Program-made: the position numbers and the translations under genes | Part shown: one piece after another, positions 1 to 8,504 of the stretch | Layout: every line of letters begins with the position of its first letter | How positions within the stretch are numbered: the first letter of the stretch is position 1 | The notes under the pieces: model-generated | The model's input: only the letters and a program-made list of their open reading frames with translations | What the model was told of the DNA's origin: nothing | The model's database searches: none | NCBI GenBank assembly: GCA_049646625.1 | Contig: JBARWE010000216.1 | Span: 1-38,945, forward strand | Reading direction: 5' to 3' | DNA: 38,945 bases | Source of the DNA: PRO6 sp049646625 | Lineage (GTDB): Bacteria > Pseudomonadota > Alphaproteobacteria > Rhizobiales > Xanthobacteraceae

Positions 1-1884
1 CGCCTCGACGTCGCGGTCTCGGGCGGTGTGGCCGAGGCCGAGCCGTCTAGCCCGACGGCCGCCCCGGATACCGCCACAAAGGACGGCGCAGCAACCGGCG
101 CCGAGGAGCGCCGCTTCACCATCGCCGGCGACGGCACGGCCGAAGTCCGAGCGCCCGCGCGGCAGGCGCCGTGGCGCTTTATCGCGCTGGCCGACCAGTC
201 GCCGCGCATCGCGCTGGCCAAGGCGCCTGAACGCCGCGCCCGCGGCGGGCTGGAACTGTCCTACAAGATCGAGGACGACTACGGCGTCACCGAAGCCAAG
301 GCGCGCTTCAAGGCCATCGCCGAGGCGCCGGCCGTCCCGGCCGCAAAGCCGGAGCCGGCCGAGGCGGCGCGGCCGCTGTTCGACCCGCCCGACTTTCCCC
401 TCGCGCTGCCCAATGCGCGCACCCGCAACGGCGTTGGCCAGACCGTCAAGGACTTGAGCGACAGCCCCTATGCCGGCGCCGAGGTGGAACTGACGCTGGC
501 GGCGCGCGACGAAGCCGGCAACGAGGGCGTGAGCGAGCCGTTGACGCTGCGGCTGCCGCAGCGCGTGTTCACCAAACCGCTGGCGCGGGCGCTGGTCGAA
601 CAGCGCCGCCTGCTCGCGCTCGATGCCCGCCAAAGCGAGACGGTCGCCACCGCGCTCGATGCGCTGTTGATCGCGCCGGAGATTTTCGCGCCCGAGGCCG
701 GGCAGTATCTCGGCCTGCGCAGTATCGCGGCCGAACTCTCCCGCGCCGATAGCGACGATGCGCTGCGCGGCGTGGTCGGCAGCCTGTGGGCGCTCGCACT
801 GGCGATCGAGGACGCCAACATCACCGATGTCGAAAAGGAGTTGCGCGCGGCGCAGGATGCGTTGCGCGAGGCGCTGGAGCGCGGCGCCAGCGACGAGGAG
901 ATCAAAAAGCTCACCGACCGGCTGCGCGCGGCGCTCGACAACTACATGCGCCAGCTCGCCGAGCAGTTGCGCGACAATCCGCAACAGCTTGCCCGGCCGC
1001 TCGACTCCAACACCCGCGTCATGCGCCAGCAGGATCTCGACAACATGATCTCGCGCATGGAGCAGTTGTCGCGCTCGGGCGACAAGGAGGCGGCACGGCA
1101 GTTGCTCGAACAGCTTCAGCAGATGCTGGAGAACCTGCAAATGGCCCAGCCCTCGCAAGGCGATCCGGGCGGCGACATGGAGCAGGCGCTCAACGAACTC
1201 GGCGACATGATCCGCAAGCAGCAACAGTTGCGCGACCGCACCTTCAAGGAAGGACAGGATGCCCGCCGCGAGCGCCGCAACGGCGAACGGGGCGACCGCA
1301 ACGCGATGCAAGGGTTGCAACAGGACCAGCAGGCGCTACGCGACCGGCTGCGCCAGTTGCAGGAGGAGATGGCGCGGCGCGGCATGGGTCAGCGCCCCGG
1401 CCAGCGCGAACAGGGATCGCAAGGGCAGCAGGGCCGCGAGGGACGAGGCGGCGATCAGGGCGAACAGGGCGCCGGCGATGCGCTGGGCGAGGCCGATAGC
1501 CAAATGGGCAGTGCCGAGGGCCAGCTTGGCGAAGGCAATGCCGGCAGCGCCGCCGATGCTCAAGGGCGCGCGCTAGAGGCGCTGCGGCGCGGCGCGCAGA
1601 ACCTCGCGGAGGCGATGCAGCAGCAGATGGGCGAAGGCGGCGGCGAAGGCGACGGCCCGGGCGACCGGCTCGGCCGCCAGGGACGCAACGGCGAGCGCAC
1701 CGATCCGCTCGGCCGCCCGCTGCGTGGCCGCGACTATGGCGACGACCAGAGCGTGAAAATCCCCGGCGAGATCGACGTCCAGCGGGTGCGGCGGATTCTT
1801 GAAGAACTGCGCCGCCGGCTGTCCGACCCGGCGCGGCCGCAGATCGAACTCGACTATCTTGAGCGTCTGCTCAAGGACTACTGA
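1..1884 (+). CDS. DUF4175 / TIGR02302 family protein, 5'-truncated by the window edge
   Basis: The reading frame is open from base 1, so only the C-terminal 627 residues are visible and the true start lies outside the window. The first part (to about residue 200) is a mixed region with Ala/Pro-rich linkers. A helical stretch follows, rich in Gln, Glu, Arg and Leu, typical of a long coiled coil (repeated ARQLLEQLQQML-like segments around residues 360-385). A very Gly/Gln/Arg-rich low-complexity segment covers about residues 450-575. The end is a charged helical tail (RRILEELRRRLSDP). This architecture matches the alphaproteobacterial TIGR02302 family, large proteins with N-terminal membrane segments and unknown function. 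Only the soluble part is seen here, so no biochemical role is assigned. Most of the Gln-Gly-Arg composition comes from GC-rich codons, so homology claims across that segment would be weak. Confidence 0.85.
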   Translation, partial: RLDVAVSGGVAEAEPSSPTAAPDTATKDGAATGAEERRFTIAGDGTAEVRAPARQAPWRFIALADQSPRIALAKAPERRARGGLELSYKIEDDYGVTEAKARFKAIAEAPAVPAAKPEPAEAARPLFDPPDFPLALPNARTRNGVGQTVKDLSDSPYAGAEVELTLAARDEAGNEGVSEPLTLRLPQRVFTKPLARALVEQRRLLALDARQSETVATALDALLIAPEIFAPEAGQYLGLRSIAAELSRADSDDALRGVVGSLWALALAIEDANITDVEKELRAAQDALREALERGASDEEIKKLTDRLRAALDNYMRQLAEQLRDNPQQLARPLDSNTRVMRQQDLDNMISRMEQLSRSGDKEAARQLLEQLQQMLENLQMAQPSQGDPGGDMEQALNELGDMIRKQQQLRDRTFKEGQDARRERRNGERGDRNAMQGLQQDQQALRDRLRQLQEEMARRGMGQRPGQREQGSQGQQGREGRGGDQGEQGAGDALGEADSQMGSAEGQLGEGNAGSAADAQGRALEALRRGAQNLAEAMQQQMGEGGGEGDGPGDRLGRQGRNGERTDPLGRPLRGRDYGDDQSVKIPGEIDVQRVRRILEELRRRLSDPARPQIELDYLERLLKDY

Positions 1885-2170
1885 TCGCCAGGCCGCACGA
1901 TCGCAGGTTCAGGAGGTTTCGGACCGCCTAGCGCAACACGCGCGGACAATGCAAGGAGGGCTTGCGTTCCGGGCGATTGCACGAGCGAGAAGAGAACACT
2001 ACACTGACGGTCGACGATGACACGCACATCGCTTTCCCGCTCTCTCAATGACTTCGACATTCCGCGCCGGCCGGTGCGGCAATCTGCGGTTTTGAGCGGA
2101 AAGCGGCCTGTCGCACCCGAACGAGGCTTCCGGTCGGCGGATCGCGCCCGACAACAGACGAGGTAAACGC

Positions 2171-3601
2171 ATGGTCAATCGCTTGCAGTTTTATATCGAT
2201 GGCGCCTGGGTCGATCCGGCGGTGAAGAAGACTATGCCGGTCGTCAATCCGGCGACCGAGGAAGCGATGTACGACATCGCGCTCGGCTCCAAGGCCGACG
2301 TGGACAAGGCGGTGGCCGCCGCCAAGCGCGCGTTCGAGACCTATTCCCAGACCTCCCGCGAGGAGCGCGTGGCGCTCATGGAGAAGGTGATCGCCGTCTA
2401 CAAGACGCGCATGAAGGATCTCGGCGCCGCGGTGTCCGACGAGATGGGCGCGCCGCTGCCGTTCGCCGAGAAATTCCAAGCCGGCGCCGGCCTCGGCCAT
2501 CTCGCCTCGACGCTGGAGGTGCTCAAGACCTATCCGTTCGAAGAGCCGGTCGGCACCGCCGTGGTGGTACGCGAACCGGTCGGCGTCGTCGGCATGATCA
2601 CGCCGTGGAACTGGCCGCTCAACCAGATCACCTGCAAGGTGGCGCCGGCGCTGGCCGCCGGCTGCACCATGATCCTCAAGCCGTCGGAATTCACGCCGTC
2701 GTCGGCGCTGATCTTCGCCGAAATCCTGCACGAGGCCGGTGTGCCGAAGGGCGTGTTCAACCTGATCAACGGCCTCGGCCCCGACGTCGGCGCCGCGATG
2801 AGCGAGCATCCCGACATCGACATGATCTCGTTCACCGGCTCGACACGCGCCGGCATCGACGTGGCGCAGCGCGCCGCGGTCACCGTCAAGCGCGTCAGCC
2901 AGGAACTGGGCGGCAAGTCGCCCAACATCATCCTCGACGATGCCGACCTGCAGAAGGCGGTGAGCGGCGGCGTCGCCCACGTCTTCAACAACTCCGGCCA
3001 GTCCTGCAACGCACCGACCCGGATGATCGTGCCGCTTTCGAAGATGAAGGAAGTGGCCGAGATCGCCAAGGCGGTTGCCGACAAGACCAAGGCGGGCGAT
3101 CCGCGCGATCCCGAGACCAAGATCGGGCCGGTGGTCAACGCCAACCAGTGGAACAAGATCCAGGGCCTGATCAAGAAGGGCATCGACGAGGGCGCGACGC
3201 TGGTGGCCGGCGGCCCCGGCCTGCCGACCGGCGTCAACAAGGGCTACTATGTGCGCCCGACGGTGTTCGCCGACGTCACCAACGACATGACCATCGCGCG
3301 CGAGGAAATCTTTGGGCCGGTGATCTCGATCATCGGCTACAAGGACGAGGCGGAGGCGCTCGCAATCGCCAACGACACGCCCTATGGCCTCGCCGGCTAC
3401 GTCTCCGCCGGCACCGTCGAAAAGGCGCGCGACTTCGCCCGCAAGATCCGCGCCGGCAACGTCAACCTCAACGGCGTGCCGAACGACCGCACCGCGCCGT
3501 TCGGCGGCTACAAGCAATCCGGTAACGGCCGCGAGTGGGGCAAGTTCGGCCTTGAGGAATATCTCGAAGTGAAGGCCATCGCCGGCTTCAACGCCGCCTG
3601 A
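2171..3601 (+). CDS. NAD(P)-dependent aldehyde dehydrogenase
   Basis: This 476-residue protein has the usual length for the aldehyde dehydrogenase superfamily and should oxidise an aldehyde to the carboxylate in the cytoplasm. Visible motifs are the nucleotide-binding PWNWPLNQ and KPSEFTP segments, the FTGSTRAG loop, the general-base glutamate in QELGGKSPN, and the catalytic cysteine in NNSGQSCNAP. The C-terminal EEIFGPV and PFGGYKQSGNGRE segments are also intact. The start is ATG with a GAGG ribosome-binding site eight bases upstream. It stands alone between a DUF4175 gene and the convergent nrdB, and a strong terminator follows, so it is probably monocistronic. The aldehyde substrate cannot be told from sequence. 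Confidence 0.96.
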   Translation: MVNRLQFYIDGAWVDPAVKKTMPVVNPATEEAMYDIALGSKADVDKAVAAAKRAFETYSQTSREERVALMEKVIAVYKTRMKDLGAAVSDEMGAPLPFAEKFQAGAGLGHLASTLEVLKTYPFEEPVGTAVVVREPVGVVGMITPWNWPLNQITCKVAPALAAGCTMILKPSEFTPSSALIFAEILHEAGVPKGVFNLINGLGPDVGAAMSEHPDIDMISFTGSTRAGIDVAQRAAVTVKRVSQELGGKSPNIILDDADLQKAVSGGVAHVFNNSGQSCNAPTRMIVPLSKMKEVAEIAKAVADKTKAGDPRDPETKIGPVVNANQWNKIQGLIKKGIDEGATLVAGGPGLPTGVNKGYYVRPTVFADVTNDMTIAREEIFGPVISIIGYKDEAEALAIANDTPYGLAGYVSAGTVEKARDFARKIRAGNVNLNGVPNDRTAPFGGYKQSGNGREWGKFGLEEYLEVKAIAGFNAA

Positions 3602-3630
3602 CCGGCTCAAGCAACTATCACGCACCATCC

Positions 3631-3659
3631 GCCGCCGGGTTCGCCCGGCGGCTTTTTTT
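3631..3659 (+). terminator. Rho-independent terminator after the aldehyde dehydrogenase
   Basis: A perfect 9-bp stem (GCCGCCGGG / CCCGGCGGC) with a TTCG tetraloop is followed at once by seven Ts. It lies 30 bases past the stop of the aldehyde dehydrogenase and reads on the plus strand. There is no T-run on the other strand, so it should not stop nrdB transcription. Confidence 0.95.
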
Positions 3660-3663
3660 GTCA

Positions 3664-3687
3664 GTGGCGGCAGACCATTGCCGCCAC
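3664..3687 (-). other. Perfect inverted repeat downstream of nrdB
   Basis: GTGGCGGCA and TGCCGCCAC form a 9-bp perfect stem with a 6-base loop, 77 bases beyond the nrdB stop codon. No T-tract follows in the nrdB direction, so it is not a classical intrinsic terminator. It could be a 3'-end stabilising hairpin of the nrdAB mRNA. The function is inferred from position only. Confidence 0.45.
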
Positions 3688-3763
3688 CAGGTGGACGGAG
3701 AACGGCTTGCCTCGAACGAAAACTGTTGCCCGGCGTCCTGCCCCTTATGCCGCCCCGTTGGCG

Positions 3764-4888
3764 TCACTCCCAGTTGAGCGCGCCGCCGTTCTGGTATTCG
3801 ATCACGCGGGTCTCGAAGAAATTCTTTTCCTTCTTCAGGTCCATCGCCTCGCTCATCCACGGGAACGGGTTGTCGGTCTCCGCGAACACCGACGCAAGGC
3901 CAAGCTGGGCACAGCGGCGGTTGGCGATGAAGTGCATATACTGCTCGCAAAGCTGCGCGTTCAGCCCGAGAAATCCGCGCGGCATGGTATCGCGGCCATA
4001 GGCGGCTTCCAGTTCGGCCGCTTGCGCGATCATGCCGCGCACCTCGTCCTGAAACGCCGCCGTCCACAGATGCGGGTTTTCGATCCTGATCTGGTTGATG
4101 ACGTCGATGCCGAAGTTGAGGTGAATCGACTCGTCGCGCAGGATGTATTGATACTGCTCGGCGATGCCGACCATCTTGTTGCGACGGCCGAGCGACAGGA
4201 TCTGCGCGAAGCCGGTGTAGAACCACATACCCTCGAACACGACGTAGAAGGCGACGAGATCGCGCAGGAACGCCTGGTCCTTTTCGGGCGTGCCGGTGGT
4301 GAAGCCGGGATCTTCGAGATTTTGCGTGTGCTTGAGCGCCCACGCCGCCTTGTCGGTGATCGAAGGCACTTCGCGGTACATATTGAACAGTTCGCCCTCA
4401 TCTAGGCCGAGGCTCTCGACGATGTACTGGAAGGTGTGGGTGTGCACTGCTTCCTCGAAGGCCTGCCGCAGCAGATACTGCCGGCATTCGGGATTGGTCA
4501 GGTGGCGGTAGATCGCCAGCACGATATTGTTGGCGACCAGCGACTCGGAGGTGGCGAAGAAGCCGAGATTGCGCTTGATGGCGTGGCGCTCGTCGGCAGT
4601 CAGACCATCGCGCGACCTCCACAGCGCGATGTCGGCCTGCATCGGGATTTCGGTCGGCATCCAGTGGTTGTTGCAGCCTGCGAGATACTTTTCCCACGCC
4701 CAGCGATATTTCAGCGGCAGCAACTGGTTGACATCGGCACGGCAGTTGATCATCGCCTTGTCGTCGACCGAGACGCGGCCGCCATGGCGGTCGATGTCCT
4801 CAAGCCCGGTCGCGCCGGCGGCGGCAGGGGCTAGCGGCAGCGTGTTGCCGGCAATCGTTTCGGAAGATGGTTCGGACCAGTCGAGCAT
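3764..4888 (-). CDS. nrdB: Class Ia ribonucleoside-diphosphate reductase, small (beta) subunit
   Basis: This 374-residue R2 subunit houses the di-iron centre and stable tyrosyl radical that NrdA uses to reduce ribonucleotides. Visible ligand motifs are the Glu/His region EEAVHTHTFQY, where the H-x3-Y pattern places the likely radical tyrosine, the FEGMWFYTGF helix, and the second Glu/His set RDESIHLNFG. The tail (YQNGGALNWE) resembles the C-terminal peptide by which R2 docks on R1. The ATG has a GGAG site seven bases upstream. It lies 196 bases downstream of nrdA on the same strand and should be co-transcribed. A structured repeat sits between the two genes and could uncouple their mRNA levels. 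Confidence 0.96.
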   Translation of the reverse strand: MLDWSEPSSETIAGNTLPLAPAAAGATGLEDIDRHGGRVSVDDKAMINCRADVNQLLPLKYRWAWEKYLAGCNNHWMPTEIPMQADIALWRSRDGLTADERHAIKRNLGFFATSESLVANNIVLAIYRHLTNPECRQYLLRQAFEEAVHTHTFQYIVESLGLDEGELFNMYREVPSITDKAAWALKHTQNLEDPGFTTGTPEKDQAFLRDLVAFYVVFEGMWFYTGFAQILSLGRRNKMVGIAEQYQYILRDESIHLNFGIDVINQIRIENPHLWTAAFQDEVRGMIAQAAELEAAYGRDTMPRGFLGLNAQLCEQYMHFIANRRCAQLGLASVFAETDNPFPWMSEAMDLKKEKNFFETRVIEYQNGGALNWE

Positions 4889-4915
4889 GATTTGTCTCCA
4901 AAATACTTGTTATTC

Positions 4916-5072
4916 GTCATGCCCGGCCATAGCAGTCGCAGACTGCGTAAACTTGTCTGCGGTGCCGGGCATTTACGTCTTCCTGGCAACGGAAAGACAT
5001 GACAGGCGTGGATGGCCGGGCATAGGCGTTCTTTGGAACGCCGTTCTATCGAACGGCTACGCCCGGCCATGA
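4916..5072. repeat. REP-like palindromic element pair in the nrdA-nrdB gap
   Basis: Two elements sharing a GCCCGGC-type arm lie back to back. The right one is bounded by ATGGCCGGGC (5012-5021) and its exact reverse complement (5061-5070). It encloses two further hairpins: GGCGTTC/GAACGCC (5025-5031 and 5036-5042, loop TTTG) and CCGTTC/GAACGG (5041-5046 and 5051-5056, loop TATC, sharing two bases with the first). Together they predict a three-way junction. The left one has ATGCCCGGC (4919-4927) and GCCGGGCAT (4963-4971). Such intergenic palindromes are common in Bradyrhizobium-like genomes, and copy number here cannot be checked. Because it lies inside an operon it is transcribed. Confidence 0.8.
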
Positions 5073-5084
5073 CGCCGAGTGATC

Positions 5085-7973
5085 TCACTGGCACGCCTCG
5101 CAGTCGGGATCGTCGATGCGGCAGGCCTTCGCCTCCGACAGGTCGGGCGCGGAAGCGGACATCAGGATCGGCGCGTGCATGGCGGGCGCGGCGGCGGACA
5201 CCGCGTTGAGCTTGCCGTCGGTGCCCTTGAGCGTCGATTTCTCGACATGGGTGGCCGAGCGCGAACGCAGGTAATAGGTGGTTTTCAACCCGCGCCGCCA
5301 CGCCAGCCGATAAAGCGTATCGAGCTGCTTCCCCGAGGGAGAGGCAGCGTAAAGATTGAGCGACTGCGCCTGGTCGATCCACTTCTGCCGGCGCGCGGCG
5401 GCTTCCACCAGCCACGTTGTATCGATCTCGAAGGCCGTGGCGTAGAGCGCCTTGAGGTCATCGGGCACGCGGTCGATGCTCCCCAAGCTGCCGTCGAAAT
5501 ATTTCAGGTCCGACACCATCACCTCGTCCCACAACCCGCGCTCTTTCAGGTCGCGCACGAGGGCCGCATTCACCACAGTGAAATCGCCGGACATATTGGA
5601 TTTGACGTAGAGGTTCTGGTAGGCTGGCTCGATCGACTGCGACACGCCGCAGATATTGGAGATGGTCGCCGTCGGCGCGATCGCCATCACGTTCGAGTTG
5701 CGCATGCCGACGCTGACGACGCGGGCGCGCAAAGCCTCCCAATCGAACGTGGCGGAGCGGTCGAGATCGACCGGCGCACCGCGCGCCTCATCGACGAGAC
5801 GGATCGAGTCGAGCGGCAGCACCCCCTTCGACCACAGCGAGCCGTCATAGGACGGATAGCGGCCGCGCTCGGCGGCAAGATCGACGGACGCCGCGATGGC
5901 ATGGAAGGCAATCGCCTCCATGCTTTGGTCGGCGAACGCGACCGCCCCCGACGAGGCGTAAGGCAGGCGCAGCATCTGCAACGCATCCTGAAAGCCCATC
6001 AGGCCGAGGCCGACCGGGCGATGGCGCAGATTGGAACGGCGCGCTTCGGGAATGGTGTAGAAGTTGATGTCGATGACGTTGTCGAGCATGCGCATGGCGA
6101 CGCTGACGGTGCGCGCCAGCCGCGCCCGATCGAGGCCCTTGTCGGTGACGTGATTAACGAGATTGATCGAGCCGAGATTGCACACCGCCACCTCGTCGTC
6201 GGAGGTGTTGAGGGTGATTTCCGTGCAGAGATTGGAGGAGTGAATGACACCGGCATGGCTCTGCGGCGAGCGCAAGTTGCAGGGATCCTTGAAGGTGATC
6301 CACGGATGCCCGGTTTCGAACAGCATGGTCAGCATCTTGCGCCACAGGTCGATGGCGCGGATGCGCTTGAACACCTTGATCTCACCGCGCTCCGCCCTGG
6401 CCTCGTAGTCGGCGTAAGCCGTGGCGAAGGCGGCACCGGTCAGATCATGCAGATCCGGCACCTCGTCGGGCGAGAACAGCGTCCACGGCCCGTCCGCTTC
6501 GACCCGCTGCATGAACAGGTCGGGCACCCAGTTGGCGGTATTCATGTCGTGGGTGCGGCGGCGGTCGTCGCCGGTATTCTTGCGCAGGTCGAGGAACTCC
6601 TCGATATCGACGTGCCATGTCTCCAGATAGGCGCATACCGCGCCTTTGCGCTTGCCGCCCTGGTTGACGGCAATGGCGGTATCGTTGGCCACTTTCAGGA
6701 ACGGCACCACGCCCTGGCTCTCGCCGTTGGTGCCCTTGATGTGCGCGCCAAGGCCGCGCACCCGCGTCCAGTCGTTGCCAAGCCCGCCGGAATATTTCGC
6801 CAGTAGCGCGTTGTCCTTGATCGCCTTGAAGATGCCGTCGAGGTCGTCGGCAATGGTGGTGAGGAAGCAGGACGAGAGTTGCGGCCGCGTCGTGCCGGCG
6901 TTGAACAGCGTCGGCGTCGAGGCCATGAAGTCGAACGACGATAACAGGTCGTAGAATTCGATAGCGCGCGCCTCGCGGTCGATCTCGCGCAACGATAGCC
7001 CCATGGCGACGCGCATGAAAAATGCTTGCGGCAGTTCGATGCGCGTGCCGCCGGTGTGCAGAAAATAGCGGTCGTAGAGCGTCTGCAGCCCGAGGAACTG
7101 CAAGGTGAGGTCGCGCTCGGGTTTCAGAGCCGCGGCAAGACGGCCAAGGTCGAAGCGGCCAAGCTCCGGATCGAGCAGTTCGGCAGCGATACCGGCCTTC
7201 ACATAGGCCGGAAAGTAGTCGGCATAGCGCCCCGCCATGTCGGCTTGCGAAGCCTCGACCATGCCGCCTTCGATGGCCGACAGCACCTCGCTGCGCAGCT
7301 TGTCGAGCAGCAGGCGGGCGCTGACATAGGTGTAGTTCGGCTCCTGCTCGATCAGCGTGCGCGCCGCCATGATGGTGGCCAGCGCCAGTTCGTTGCGGGT
7401 GATGCCGTCGTACAGGTTGCGGCGCGTCTCGGCGAGCACGGCGGCCGCATCGACGCCATCGAGACCGGCGCACGCCTCGTTGACGATCAGCTTGAGCCTT
7501 GTCTCGTCGAGCGGCGCGCGGCGGCCATCGGCATGAGTGACGTGCAGCGTCGTCGCGGGCGGCGCCGTGTCGGCCTTGGCGGCGCGCTCGCGGGCGCGCT
7601 CCTCGCGATAGAGCACATAGGCGCGCGCCACCTTGTGATGCTCGCCGCGCATCAGCGCCAGTTCGACCTGGTCCTGCACATCCTCGATGTGGAAGGTGCG
7701 GCCCTCGCCGGCGTGGCGGGTCAGCGCCGCGACGACATCGGCGGTGAGTTGTTCGACATTCTCATGCACCCGGCGCGAGGCGGCGGCCGAGGCCCCTTCG
7801 ACGGCGAGGAAAGCTTTCGTCATCGCCACCGCGATCTTGCTGGCGTCGAACGGCGTTACCGCGCCGTTGCGGCGAATGACCTGATAGAGCGGTTCACCCG
7901 ATGGCGACGGCGCGGCAGACAAAGACGGGCGCACGACGCGCACGGCAGATGCGATTTGCGTTCCGAGAGACAT
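5085..7973 (-). CDS. nrdA: Class Ia ribonucleoside-diphosphate reductase, large (alpha) subunit
   Basis: The 962-residue R1 subunit reduces NDPs to dNDPs with its partner NrdB. Two ATP-cone regulatory domains lie at the N-terminus (about residues 25-120 and 140-235), followed by the all-alpha and ten-stranded barrel domains. Visible features include the active-site cysteine region QLSSCFLTT (near residue 368), NLCTEITLNT (near residue 583) and the substrate-loop region EPAYQNLYVKSNMSG. The C-terminal redox pair CEACQ (Cys958, Cys961) takes electrons from thioredoxin or glutaredoxin. The frame is open to 8060, but the upstream codons lie in the riboswitch expression region. I chose the ATG at 7973 because MSLGTQ opens the natural N-terminus. 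The two-cone arrangement makes it longer than E. coli NrdA (761 residues). Confidence 0.95.
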   Translation of the reverse strand: MSLGTQIASAVRVVRPSLSAAPSPSGEPLYQVIRRNGAVTPFDASKIAVAMTKAFLAVEGASAAASRRVHENVEQLTADVVAALTRHAGEGRTFHIEDVQDQVELALMRGEHHKVARAYVLYREERARERAAKADTAPPATTLHVTHADGRRAPLDETRLKLIVNEACAGLDGVDAAAVLAETRRNLYDGITRNELALATIMAARTLIEQEPNYTYVSARLLLDKLRSEVLSAIEGGMVEASQADMAGRYADYFPAYVKAGIAAELLDPELGRFDLGRLAAALKPERDLTLQFLGLQTLYDRYFLHTGGTRIELPQAFFMRVAMGLSLREIDREARAIEFYDLLSSFDFMASTPTLFNAGTTRPQLSSCFLTTIADDLDGIFKAIKDNALLAKYSGGLGNDWTRVRGLGAHIKGTNGESQGVVPFLKVANDTAIAVNQGGKRKGAVCAYLETWHVDIEEFLDLRKNTGDDRRRTHDMNTANWVPDLFMQRVEADGPWTLFSPDEVPDLHDLTGAAFATAYADYEARAERGEIKVFKRIRAIDLWRKMLTMLFETGHPWITFKDPCNLRSPQSHAGVIHSSNLCTEITLNTSDDEVAVCNLGSINLVNHVTDKGLDRARLARTVSVAMRMLDNVIDINFYTIPEARRSNLRHRPVGLGLMGFQDALQMLRLPYASSGAVAFADQSMEAIAFHAIAASVDLAAERGRYPSYDGSLWSKGVLPLDSIRLVDEARGAPVDLDRSATFDWEALRARVVSVGMRNSNVMAIAPTATISNICGVSQSIEPAYQNLYVKSNMSGDFTVVNAALVRDLKERGLWDEVMVSDLKYFDGSLGSIDRVPDDLKALYATAFEIDTTWLVEAAARRQKWIDQAQSLNLYAASPSGKQLDTLYRLAWRRGLKTTYYLRSRSATHVEKSTLKGTDGKLNAVSAAAPAMHAPILMSASAPDLSEAKACRIDDPDCEACQ

Positions 7974-8089
7974 TGCCCAAGACCCCGAATGTTGTGGACG
8001 GGGTTCATGGCGGCGCGCGCAGGAGGCCAGATCGCGAGGCCGCACCTGCCAAGCACCCACCGGGACACCCCGCCCAGGGACGTTGTGAT

Positions 8090-8294
8090 GTCGCGGCAGG
8101 TCTCCTGGCTCGCGGGTCGTTGCCTTGGTCCTGTCTTCCCGGGGGCCGGAGCACCCAGTGACGTATGACGGACGTTGGCTCGCCGCTTACAGTTGCGGGG
8201 GCAGCGCCGGCCTTGCCTGATTTCGCTTGAAATCGGCGGCGCACCGGCTTCCCTCTTAGCCCTCGATCTTGCGATTCGAAGGACCGTGACCTCT
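8090..8294 (-). promoter_or_regulatory. Cobalamin (B12) riboswitch controlling nrdAB
   Basis: Reading the minus strand, the stretch contains the conserved cobalamin aptamer blocks in the right order. These are GGGAAGCCGGTGC (8253-8241), the core CCCCCGCAACTGTAAGCGG (around 8202-8184), a CACTGG block (about 8160-8155), a GGGAAGAC segment, and the 3' B12-box AGCCAGGAGACCTGCC (8110-8095). AGGTC at the 5' end can pair with GACCT in the B12-box as P1. The ATG of nrdA lies about 120 bases downstream. CCCCG and CGGGG just before the ATG can pair around an 11-base loop and would hide the only purine-rich stretch, so translational control is plausible. Cobalamin should repress this B12-independent reductase. 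Confidence 0.93.
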
Positions 8295-8305
8295 ATATCT
8301 AGTAT
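8290..8305 (-). promoter_or_regulatory. NrdR box 1 (promoter-proximal)
   Basis: The plus-strand core CTATATCTAG (8293-8302) matches the known NrdR core C-W-ATATAT-W-G at nine of ten positions. It overlaps the expected -10 region of the nrdAB promoter, immediately upstream of the riboswitch. NrdR is an ATP-cone repressor of ribonucleotide reductase genes. Its gene is not in this window. Confidence 0.8.
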
Positions 8306-8326
8306 CGTTAAGGGATGCGCTGTCAA
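8299..8326 (-). promoter_or_regulatory. Candidate nrdAB promoter
   Basis: A consensus -35 TTGACA (8326-8321) on the minus strand is followed 16 bases later by TACTAG (8304-8299), a weak -10. Initiation would fall near 8291-8293, almost exactly where the riboswitch P1 begins, and both elements are covered by NrdR-like boxes. The -35 is convincing; the -10 choice is less sure. Confidence 0.6.
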
Positions 8327-8336
8327 TAGATTGTCG
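8321..8336 (-). promoter_or_regulatory. NrdR box 2
   Basis: The core CAATAGATTG (8324-8333) matches the NrdR core at nine of ten positions and lies exactly 31 bp from box 1. Paired boxes on the same face, about three helical turns apart, are characteristic of NrdR operators. This box overlaps the -35 hexamer. Confidence 0.8.
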
Positions 8337-8504
8337 AGATGGGCGATCCGTTTTTCCCGATTGCAGTCCGTGCCGGCACCGATACGGCGCCACGGCCCGA
8401 TCTCGCCACAAGCCATATCGGTAGCCGCATTGCGGCCACGGGATACCTCTCGACCGCCGCAAGATTAGGCTAGCATCGCCCATAACAAACCGCAGGAGGA
8501 CGAC

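Noticed and set aside
2045..3628. A 527-residue minus-strand open frame opposite the aldehyde dehydrogenase
   Set aside because: The plus-strand protein has complete family motifs, terminator and ribosome-binding site. The antisense frame is a by-product of GC-rich codons, rich in Arg/Gly/His and without domains.
5079..6806. A 575-residue plus-strand frame opposite nrdA
   Set aside because: It mirrors the nrdA codon pattern; nrdA carries all class Ia motifs. No ribosome-binding site or recognised domain.
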